Shown one piece after another: positions 27,387 through 34,993 of a stretch of 64,000 nt of DNA. The notes under the pieces were generated by a model. It made no database searches and was not told where the DNA came from. It saw only the letters and a program-made list of their open reading frames with translations. Within the stretch, counting starts at the first letter, position 1; each line of letters opens with the position of its first letter. Location: positions 62,001 to 126,000 of the forward strand of contig NZ_LT635480.1 of assembly GCF_900120375.1 (NCBI RefSeq). Direction: 5' to 3'. The position numbers and the translations under genes were made by a program. This stretch comes from Ndongobacter massiliensis. GTDB taxonomy: Bacteria > Bacillota > Clostridia > Tissierellales > Peptoniphilaceae.

Positions 27387-27614
27387 ATGCAGAACAGAAG
27401 ATTTCGTCCGCGCAGAAAGGTATGCCAATTCTGCAAGGATAAGAATAAAACGATCGATTATAAAAACGTGGATTCGCTGATGCCTTTTATCAGTGAACGC
27501 GGAAAGATCTTGCCGCGTCGTGTCACGGGCACTTGTGCGAAACATCAACGCGATGTCAACACGGCAATTAAGCGGGCGCGTCATATCGCGCTGATTCCGT
27601 ACGAAGCCAAGTAA
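27387..27614 (+). CDS. rpsR: 30S ribosomal protein S18
   Basis: 75 residues with [32 protein letters not shown] and [19 protein letters not shown], matching S18. The four Cys/His positions suggest the zinc-binding (C+) form. Strong AGGAGG ribosome site; terminator follows. Confidence 0.97.
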   Translation: MQNRRFRPRRKVCQFCKDKNKTIDYKNVDSLMPFISERGKILPRRVTGTCAKHQRDVNTAIKRARHIALIPYEAK

Positions 27615-27635
27615 GTGCGAAACAAGGAAAATGCA

Positions 27636-27668
27636 ACGTCCGGTCTCCTCGAGGAGATCGGGCGTTTT
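27636..27668 (+). terminator. Rho-independent terminator after rpsR
   Basis: ACGTCCGGTCTCC pairs with GGAGATCGGGCGT around a TCGA loop, followed by TTTT: a 13-bp stem with two G-U pairs. Confidence 0.93.
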
Positions 27669-27750
27669 GCCGTACAGGGGTGCTGTAGAGGGGATTCCTT
27701 GCTTTTTGCGGGATATGGTAAAATAAGAACGATAAGTTTGGGAGGTAATT

Positions 27751-29742
27751 GTGGCGGGTAATCCTAGGGAAGAAAAAAAGCAGCAGCGCGTGCTGCAGCA
27801 TTGGCAGATCGTGGCGCTCTGTTTAGCGTTTTACGATATATGCGTCATGCACTTCGCCTACTTTCTCGGTCTTTGGCTGCGCTTTGATTTTGTATTTTCA
27901 CAAATCCCGCAGTTCTATTTGGATGCCTACCTCACCTTTATGCCCATTTACACCCTGGGCAGCCTGCTGATCTTTCTCGTCTTTCACCTCTACCGATTTA
28001 TGTGGCAGTTTGCCAGCTTTAAGGAATTGTGGCGCATTCTTTCCGCCTGTTTGTTGACAACCGTTTTCCACGTCGTCGGGACGCTTCTTTTTGTGCGGCG
28101 CATGCCGATCTCGTACTACCTGGTTGGTGCGGTCGCGCAGACGGTCTTAATGGTGCTGATTCGTTTTTCCTATCGATTTTTTATACGCGAGCAACTGGAG
28201 CGCAGTCGCCGCAATCCGGAGCGAAAGGTCAAACGGGCGATGATAATCGGCGCGGGCTTTGCCGGACAGATGATCTTGCGGGAACTGTTGCATAATCGCT
28301 CATTGGGTGTGGTGCCCTGTTGTATCATTGATGACGATCCGAATAAATTGAATCGTTCCATTGAAGGGATTCCCATTGTCGGGACGCGGGAAGACATTCT
28401 GTATAACGCAAAATTCTATAAAATTGATCAGATCCTGTACGCCATTCCATCCGCTTCTTCGGAAGAAAAGCGCGAAATTCTGGGCGTTTGCAAGGAATCC
28501 GGCTGCGAATTAAAGACGCTGCCGAGTCTGTCACAATTGGTGAGCGGGGACGTCCTGCTTAGTCGCATGAAGCCGGTGGACGTGGCGGATTTGCTGGGAC
28601 GCGAGCCTATTTCGGTGAATCTGGAGGAAATCGGCGGCTATCTTACCGACAAAACGGTATTGGTTACGGGGGCAGGCGGCTCAATCGGCAGCGAACTGTG
28701 CCGTCAGATTGCGGCACATCACCCGAAAAAACTGTTGCTTTTTGACATTTATGAGAACAATGTCTATGCCATTGATTTGGAACTCAAAGAATGCGATCCG
28801 CATCTGGATTGTACGCCATTGATCGGCTCAGTGCAGGACTTGCGTCGTTTAGACCGCATTTTTGACCGATATCGGCCGGATCTTGTCTATCATGCGGCAG
28901 CGCACAAACATGTGCCGCTGATGGAAGGAAGTCCCTGCGAGTCCATCAAAAACAACGTTGTGGGAACGTACAATACCGCGTGTATGGCTCTGAAATACGG
29001 TGCCAAGCGCTTTGTGTTAATTTCCACGGACAAGGCGGTCAATCCGACGAATATCATGGGAGCAAGCAAGCGATTGTGCGAGATGGTCATTCAAAGTCTC
29101 AATGAGGTTTCGATGGAGGGCGCGGAAGATTCGTTGCCGCGACTCTATGCGGCGTTGGGTGGAGTGGCGCCGGCAAACTTTGCCCGGAAAATTGCGCCCG
29201 GAAAAACGGAATTTGTCGCCGTGCGCTTCGGCAATGTCTTGGAGAGTAACGGGTCAGTCATTCCGATTTTCAAACATCAGATTGAGCAGGGCGGACCGGT
29301 GACAGTGACCCATCCCGATATTATTCGTTACTTTATGACGATTCCCGAAGCCGTGCGATTAGTGCTGCAAGCGGGCGCCTATGCCAAGGGCGGGGAACTC
29401 TTTGTTTTGAACATGGGCAATCCGGTGAAAATTGATTCCCTGGCGCGCAATCTCATTCGTCTCTCGGGTTATCAGCCGGATGTGGACATTAAGATCGTGT
29501 ATACGGGACTGCGCCCCGGTGAAAAGCTCTATGAGGAACCGCTCATGGATGAAGAAAATATGGGGACAACGGCAAACCGCCTGATCTTTATCGGGCAGCC
29601 GCTTACTTTCAACAGGCAAGAATTTTTTGAGCAGCTCATTGAATTGTCAAAGGCCGCTTATGAAAACTGCGCGGATATGAAGTTGCTCGTGTCCAAGGTT
29701 GTGACGACGTATCGCCCAGATGAACGGGGTGAGGAAGAGTAG
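27751..29742 (+). CDS. Membrane-bound UDP-sugar 4,6-dehydratase (PglF/WbpM/CapD type)
   Basis: 663 residues: four N-terminal membrane helices (about 15-150), a first Rossmann domain (IIGAGFAGQM, 164-173) and the catalytic SDR domain with TGAGGSIG (306-313). STDKAVNPTNIMGASKR is the large-type signature, where Met replaces the usual catalytic Tyr. It should convert UDP-GlcNAc to a 4-keto-6-deoxy sugar. Two oddities: about 30 extra residues between IQSLNEV and KTEFVAVRFGNV (about 452-483) and NVLES in place of the usual NVLGS. GTG start, GGAGGT 4 nt upstream. First gene of the polysaccharide locus, feeding the aminotransferase next to it. Confidence 0.88.
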   Translation: MAGNPREEKKQQRVLQHWQIVALCLAFYDICVMHFAYFLGLWLRFDFVFSQIPQFYLDAYLTFMPIYTLGSLLIFLVFHLYRFMWQFASFKELWRILSACLLTTVFHVVGTLLFVRRMPISYYLVGAVAQTVLMVLIRFSYRFFIREQLERSRRNPERKVKRAMIIGAGFAGQMILRELLHNRSLGVVPCCIIDDDPNKLNRSIEGIPIVGTREDILYNAKFYKIDQILYAIPSASSEEKREILGVCKESGCELKTLPSLSQLVSGDVLLSRMKPVDVADLLGREPISVNLEEIGGYLTDKTVLVTGAGGSIGSELCRQIAAHHPKKLLLFDIYENNVYAIDLELKECDPHLDCTPLIGSVQDLRRLDRIFDRYRPDLVYHAAAHKHVPLMEGSPCESIKNNVVGTYNTACMALKYGAKRFVLISTDKAVNPTNIMGASKRLCEMVIQSLNEVSMEGAEDSLPRLYAALGGVAPANFARKIAPGKTEFVAVRFGNVLESNGSVIPIFKHQIEQGGPVTVTHPDIIRYFMTIPEAVRLVLQAGAYAKGGELFVLNMGNPVKIDSLARNLIRLSGYQPDVDIKIVYTGLRPGEKLYEEPLMDEENMGTTANRLIFIGQPLTFNRQEFFEQLIELSKAAYENCADMKLLVSKVVTTYRPDERGEEE

Positions 29743-29803
29743 AAAACGGCATCGACGCAGAAGTCGGATGTTGCACAAAGGGAAGAGTGAAAAGAGGGAG
29801 CTC

Positions 29804-31021
29804 ATGAAAATTTCTTTTTCTCCACCGGATATTACGGAACGGGAAATTGACGAAGTTGCGGAAGCCCTGCGCTCCGGTTGGATTACGACCGGTCCGCGGA
29901 CAAAGGAATTGGAACGGCGTTTGGCAGAATTTTGTGGCGCGTCCCGCGCAGTTTGTCTGAATTCGCAGACGGCGGCGGCGGAAATGTGTCTGCGATTGTT
30001 GGGCGTGGGACCCGGTGATGAAGTCATTACAAGCGCCTACACATACACTGCGACGGCGTCGGTAATTGAACACGTCGGGGCGAAAATCGTATTTGCTGAT
30101 TTGACACCCAACTCGTTTGAGATGGATTATGATGCCGTTGAATCGCTGATCACGGACCGCACAAAGGTCATTATTCCGGTTGACATCGGCGGCGTTCCTT
30201 GTGATTATGACCGCGTCTTTTCGCTGGTGGAGAAGCATAAGCGACAGTTCCATCCGAATAACGCACTTCAGGAAGCATTCGGGCGCATCATCGTATTGGC
30301 GGACACGGCACATTCCTTGGGGGCGACGATTTCTACGCCGGAGAACGGCGTGGTTCATACGGGCGCTATCGCCGATTTTTCTGCTTTTTCTTTTCATGCG
30401 GTAAAGAATTTTACGACGGCGGAGGGAGGAGCGCTCTTGTGGCGTGCGCACCCGGGGCTATCGGATGAAGATCTTTACAAACAGCTGCAGCTTTTATCGC
30501 TGCATGGACAAAATAAGGATGCATTGGCAAAAACAAAGTTGGGTGCTTGGGAGTATGATATTCTCTCGACCGCTTATAAGTGCAATATGACGGACATTCA
30601 GGCCGCGATCGGTTTGGTGCAGTTAGATCGCTATCCGGGCATGCTGGCACGCCGTCGGTCTATTATTGAGCGCTACGATGCTGCATTTCAACCGTTGGGG
30701 GTGTGGAGTATGCCGCACTTCACCGAACGGCATGCTTCGTCGGGACACTTGTACATCGCTCGCATTCCGGATTGTGATGTTGAACGGCGCAACTGTTTGA
30801 TTGAAGCCATGGCGAAGCGAGGCATTGCTTGCAATGTACATTATAAGCCCTTACCGATGATGACGGCGTATAAAAATCTTGGCTTTTCCATCTCGGATTT
30901 CCCGCATGCCTATGCGTTTTACGAAAATGAAATTACACTACCCCTTCATACGAAGTTGATAGATGAAGAGGTGGAGTACATTATTCATAATTTTGTCGAG
31001 GTGTTGCAGACGGTGGCTTAA
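29804..31021 (+). CDS. DegT/DnrJ/EryC1-family PLP sugar aminotransferase (first of two)
   Basis: 405 residues from ATG 29804 (GAGGGAG upstream). PLP lysine K201 in SFHAVKNFTTAEGG, cofactor Asp D167 in VLADTAHSLGA, and sugar-binding N-terminus SGWITTGPRTKELE typical of 4-keto-6-deoxy sugar aminotransferases. Standing between the 4,6-dehydratase and the priming transferase, it likely makes a UDP-4-amino-4,6-dideoxy-HexNAc. Slightly longer than usual, with a 30-residue region (VEKHKRQFHPNNALQEAFGR) before the PLP Asp. No PglD-like acetyltransferase is adjacent, so the new amine may stay free (inference). Confidence 0.9.
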   Translation: MKISFSPPDITEREIDEVAEALRSGWITTGPRTKELERRLAEFCGASRAVCLNSQTAAAEMCLRLLGVGPGDEVITSAYTYTATASVIEHVGAKIVFADLTPNSFEMDYDAVESLITDRTKVIIPVDIGGVPCDYDRVFSLVEKHKRQFHPNNALQEAFGRIIVLADTAHSLGATISTPENGVVHTGAIADFSAFSFHAVKNFTTAEGGALLWRAHPGLSDEDLYKQLQLLSLHGQNKDALAKTKLGAWEYDILSTAYKCNMTDIQAAIGLVQLDRYPGMLARRRSIIERYDAAFQPLGVWSMPHFTERHASSGHLYIARIPDCDVERRNCLIEAMAKRGIACNVHYKPLPMMTAYKNLGFSISDFPHAYAFYENEITLPLHTKLIDEEVEYIIHNFVEVLQTVA

Positions 31022-31089
31022 TCTTCAGTGAAGCGAGGCGGATCTGGGCAAAAGAGGGTGCACGAAATGGAAACACAGGCGGGAGAGGT

Positions 31090-31776
31090 ATGTTGCGAAA
31101 ATGGGACAATTTACCGGCTGAGCTGAAAACGGATGCGGTACGACCCTATTATGAAATTTTGACAAAGAAAAAAGGAAGCCTTATCGCTAAACGGATTTTT
31201 GACATCATCGTCTCTTTTCTGTTGCTGCTGCTTCTGTCGCCGTTATTTCTCGTTCTCGCGATCGCGATCAAGTTCGATTCGCCGGGGCCTGTTTTTTTCA
31301 GGCAAGTGCGGGTCACGCAGTACGGGCGCACCTTTCGCATTTTTAAGTTTCGAACAATGGTGCAGAACGCAGAACAGTTGGGGGCAAAAGTCACCGGACA
31401 TCAGGATGCAAGGATCACAAAAATCGGACAAAAACTGCGCCGCTATCGCCTCGATGAAATTCCACAGCTTCTGGATGTATTCCGCGGAACGATGAGTTTT
31501 GTGGGCACTCGTCCGGAAACGCCCAACTACGTGGCGCAGTATACCGATGAGATGCGGGCGACGCTCTTGTTGCCGGCGGGCGTGACTTCGCTTGCGAGTA
31601 TTCGCTTTAAGGATGAGGCGGATTTGCTTGCCGGAGTGGCAGATATCGATACAGCCTATGTGCAGGAGGTCCTGCCGCGGAAGATGGCGTATAATCTCCA
31701 AAGTCTACGAGAGTACAGTTTTTGGGGTGACTGTAAATTGATGTTGCAAACGGTGGCAGCCGTGTGGAGGAAATAG
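31090..31776 (+). CDS. Priming sugar-phosphate transferase (PglC/WcaJ family)
   Basis: 228 residues. One hydrophobic N-terminal helix (FDIIVSFLLLLLLSPLFLVLA), then the conserved core SPGPVFFRQVRVTQYGRTFRIFKFRTM, LRRYRLDEIPQLLDVFRGTMSFVGTRPE. Such enzymes move a sugar-1-phosphate from UDP-sugar to undecaprenyl phosphate, starting repeat-unit synthesis on the inner membrane face. The neighbouring dehydratase and aminotransferase suggest its substrate is the diamino-trideoxy sugar. Confidence 0.93.
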   Translation: MLRKWDNLPAELKTDAVRPYYEILTKKKGSLIAKRIFDIIVSFLLLLLLSPLFLVLAIAIKFDSPGPVFFRQVRVTQYGRTFRIFKFRTMVQNAEQLGAKVTGHQDARITKIGQKLRRYRLDEIPQLLDVFRGTMSFVGTRPETPNYVAQYTDEMRATLLLPAGVTSLASIRFKDEADLLAGVADIDTAYVQEVLPRKMAYNLQSLREYSFWGDCKLMLQTVAAVWRK

Positions 31777-31861
31777 CGTAAAAGGGTAATTTCCTTTGAG
31801 CAGTGGAGCGCTGAATGAGTTGTGCTATCGATTGAACTGCAATCGGAGAATGGGATAAATC

Positions 31862-33613
31862 ATGAATTTTGAAAACGGGTGGCTTGTTGCTCCACGTTCT
31901 GTACAGTATGTGGAGCAACAAGAAGACAATATGAAGCAGATAACCGCCGGTTACTTTTCTTTTTGGCATCGGTTTCTGACAAAGTTCTCGACGGAATATG
32001 TGTTCGGAAGGGTGGAAAAAACAGTCCATCTGATAGACGGTCTTGTTTTTAATCGCGAGGAGCGTCATGATTTGCCTGAAGAAGAACGTAGGTCTCTGGA
32101 GACGTATCTTGTGCTTGAAGCAGAACGGTCGAAAAAAAATCCGCTCTATTTTTCGGATTATGATGGTACCTTTAACGGCTTGTACTATGACACCGAAGCA
32201 GACAAAGGTGTTTTTTTTACGAATCCATTGGGAGAGCGCACTGTCTATTATATAGAGAACGGTCCGGGTGGACTTTGGGTCTCGTCGAACTATAACTGGT
32301 TACTACGTGCGCTTCATGAATGCGGCTATCAATCGGAAATGGATGTGCAAGCTTTTCGCAGTATGGTGGTTTTCGGCGGCATGCACGATGACCGGACATG
32401 GGATTGTAAGATCAAGCGTCTGATGCCGGGCTGTTATCTTTCTTATGAGCAAGGGCGTTGCACCGTTCATTCCTATTACACATTCGATACATCAAACCCC
32501 GTGTACGGAGTTTCGGAAGCGGAATGGATTGAGCGCTTGGATTCGGCATTTCGCCGCGCATATCAGGCGGAGTTGGCGGTCGATGAAGCGCTCGACCTGA
32601 CTTCATTGATCGACATTAGCGGCGGCTTGGATTCACGCATGACGACGCTGGTGGCGGCGGAGCTGGGTGTTGAAAATGCCGTCTTGATTTCCTATGCAGC
32701 AATGGGAAGCGATGAACAAAAAGTGGCGCAGCTTGTCGCAGAAAAAACACACTTTCCGTTTTTGTTTTCCGGAATTGACGATGCCAATTATGCAAAAGAC
32801 ATCGAGTCTCTACTGCGCGGAAACTTCGGCGCAGCGTATTACATTGGAATCACGGGAGGTCAGCGATTTTTATCTTGGCTGAACGACGAGAAATTCGGCA
32901 TCCAGCACACCGGTCTATTAGGTGATATGGGAGGTGGAGGCTATTTTCCTGAAGACGAGGGTGCCAATGAATACCGTGTCAACCCAATCATTCGGAGTGG
33001 GGAGGACCATGAGGCTGCAAAGCAGTGTTACCCCAATGCTGAAACCTTTTATTTTTATACCCGCGGTCCTCTCTGGGGGCTTTCCAGCATGACGGCGCGT
33101 CGCAATTACACGGAGTCTTTTTCTCCTTTTATGAGTCGGGAATTTTTGGAGCTGAGCCACTCCATTCCTCCCGAATTGCGTAAAAACGGGTTCATTTTCT
33201 TGGAATGGATGAAGAAGAAAGTTCCATTAGCGGCTTCCATTCCGCAGGCAAAGGGCATGGTAGCACCGGGAAAGCCGGAATGGGTCAAGCAGTTCCATCA
33301 ACGCGTCATCTATCGCTTACCGGGAGTTGCTCACCGCATTCGGCGCACGCTGTGTCTGAATCGTCCCGTCAAAGATACACGCTCCATGAACCCGGTTGGG
33401 CTTTGGGTGGAGAATCGAACCGACTTAACGCGTTTTATGGAAGAGCACATGCAACGAGGATTGCAGACCATTGAAGGTTGTGCTGCTTTGGAAGACATTT
33501 ACACATACTTTACGAATAAAAATGTTCCCTTTTTTGAAAAAACGGCGTTTCTTACCGCTGCCGAGGCGGTACGAAGATATATTAATCCGAGTAATTCCAT
33601 AGAGAGGAGGTAG
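31862..33613 (+). CDS. Asparagine synthase-like (ATP-dependent amide-forming) enzyme of the polysaccharide locus
   Basis: 583 residues. The C-terminal half has the ATP-pyrophosphatase loop of asparagine synthetases (SGGLDSRM, 253-260). The N-terminal half resembles the class II amidotransferase fold (GTFNGLYYD, LWVSSNYNWLLRAL) but has no Cys at position 2, so it probably does not take ammonia from glutamine. WbpS-like proteins of uronic-acid O-antigen loci and beta-lactam synthetases are related cases. In this locus it may amidate the uronic acid carboxyl or form another amide on the glycan (inference). ATG 31862 is used; ATG 31931 is an alternative. 1 nt separates it from the flippase gene. 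Confidence 0.8.
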   Translation: MNFENGWLVAPRSVQYVEQQEDNMKQITAGYFSFWHRFLTKFSTEYVFGRVEKTVHLIDGLVFNREERHDLPEEERRSLETYLVLEAERSKKNPLYFSDYDGTFNGLYYDTEADKGVFFTNPLGERTVYYIENGPGGLWVSSNYNWLLRALHECGYQSEMDVQAFRSMVVFGGMHDDRTWDCKIKRLMPGCYLSYEQGRCTVHSYYTFDTSNPVYGVSEAEWIERLDSAFRRAYQAELAVDEALDLTSLIDISGGLDSRMTTLVAAELGVENAVLISYAAMGSDEQKVAQLVAEKTHFPFLFSGIDDANYAKDIESLLRGNFGAAYYIGITGGQRFLSWLNDEKFGIQHTGLLGDMGGGGYFPEDEGANEYRVNPIIRSGEDHEAAKQCYPNAETFYFYTRGPLWGLSSMTARRNYTESFSPFMSREFLELSHSIPPELRKNGFIFLEWMKKKVPLAASIPQAKGMVAPGKPEWVKQFHQRVIYRLPGVAHRIRRTLCLNRPVKDTRSMNPVGLWVENRTDLTRFMEEHMQRGLQTIEGCAALEDIYTYFTNKNVPFFEKTAFLTAAEAVRRYINPSNSIERR

Positions 33614-33614
33614 A

Positions 33615-34925
33615 ATGGCTGCAATCAAAGAACGGCTGAGCACCGGAACAAAGGCGCTGCGCGCGCGAGGCTTTTTTCATATCTTTTTTGGCAACACCCT
33701 GGTGAAAATCATTAGTTTGAGTTCCGCCATGCTGCTTCCGCGGATTCTTTCTTCGACGACGGATTACGGACTGCTTTCGACGATTGATAACTTCAATTCC
33801 TACCTGATCCTTCTGAACGGCATGGGGCTTTCCACCTCGGTCTTGCGCTATTGCTCCTTAGAGGAATCGAAGGAAGGAAAAACTGCAATTTTTCACTTCG
33901 CTTTTCGTTGGGGAATGATTTTCAACGGTATTTTGTTATTGATCTTTTTGCCGTTGCTGTTTTTCTCGACCGTATTTGCCGACGGAACCTATGCTACTGC
34001 GCGGATGTATATTTTAGTCGCCTGTCTTTTGCCTTCACTGACCTACGGGCTGGATCTCGTTTTGGTCTATATGCGATCAAATTTTATGAATCGGGCGTTT
34101 GCACGTATTTCCGTGCTTTACACGCTCTTTTATGCCGGATTTCAAATTCTTTTTGCGTTTTTCGCAGCCATCCGCGGGGTCATCATCGGTCGTTATATTG
34201 CGGTCTCTGCGATTGTTGCTATCGGTCTTTTCATTTTGCATCGCGAGAAAGTGTTGACGAAAGAGCCACCTTTGCTATCGTCCGATCATAAAAAGGAACT
34301 GTGGCGTTATGGACTCGGCTCCATGTTTGCTAATGCACTTTCCATGATTATGCCCTTGAATGAGACCTTAGTAATCAACATGGCATTGCAGGATTTGTCG
34401 ACGACAGCTTACTATAAGGCGGCATCGACGGTACCGAGTAATATTCAATATGTGGCACTTTCCGTAGCCACCTTTATTTATCCTTATTTTGCGAAAAATA
34501 CGGGTAAGACGAAATGGGTTAAAAAATACAGTCTGCTGACTTTAGCCGGCATGAGTGTGATTATGGGTACAGCCGTCGTGGTCGGCTTTTTTGCAAGCCC
34601 CTATATCATCCGTATTATTTACGGAAAAGACTACCTGCCCGCGGTCCCCATTATGCAGGCCATGTGGGTTGCTTACGCTCTAAACTCCGCACTACGTATA
34701 CCTTTGGGCAATATCTTGGCGGCAATGGGGGAATTGCGCTTTAATATCATTTTGTCTGCAGTGACCTGCATTATGCACTTTGGCTTGGACTGGTTTTTTA
34801 TTTCCAACATGGGGATCAGCGGCGCAGCCTATGCCTTGACAATTTCTTATGCACTCTCGGGCACGGCAAGCTTCGCATATCTACTTTATTATTGTCGGCG
34901 CGTCAGAAGGAATGAGAGCTTATAG
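33615..34925 (+). CDS. Wzx-type oligosaccharide flippase
   Basis: 436 residues with 12-14 predicted membrane helices, MATE/PST superfamily. Typical N-terminal FFHIFFGNTLVKIISLSSAMLLPRIL and the C-terminal GISGAAYALTISYALSG. It would turn lipid-linked repeat units to the outer face for polymerisation. GAGGAGG ribosome site overlapping the preceding stop codon region. Confidence 0.9.
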   Translation: MAAIKERLSTGTKALRARGFFHIFFGNTLVKIISLSSAMLLPRILSSTTDYGLLSTIDNFNSYLILLNGMGLSTSVLRYCSLEESKEGKTAIFHFAFRWGMIFNGILLLIFLPLLFFSTVFADGTYATARMYILVACLLPSLTYGLDLVLVYMRSNFMNRAFARISVLYTLFYAGFQILFAFFAAIRGVIIGRYIAVSAIVAIGLFILHREKVLTKEPPLLSSDHKKELWRYGLGSMFANALSMIMPLNETLVINMALQDLSTTAYYKAASTVPSNIQYVALSVATFIYPYFAKNTGKTKWVKKYSLLTLAGMSVIMGTAVVVGFFASPYIIRIIYGKDYLPAVPIMQAMWVAYALNSALRIPLGNILAAMGELRFNIILSAVTCIMHFGLDWFFISNMGISGAAYALTISYALSGTASFAYLLYYCRRVRRNESL

Positions 34926-34944
34926 AAAAGTAAATCAGACATAT

Positions 34945-34977
34945 AAAAAGGGCATTCCACAGAGGAAGGCCCTTTTT
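34945..34977. terminator. Bidirectional terminator between flippase and L,D-transpeptidase genes
   Basis: AAAAAGGGC and GCCCTTTTT with an inner TTCC/GGAA pairing around a short loop. A-run and T-run flank the stem, so it works for both convergent genes. Confidence 0.93.
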
Positions 34978-34993
34978 AGTGCAGTTTTTTTCT

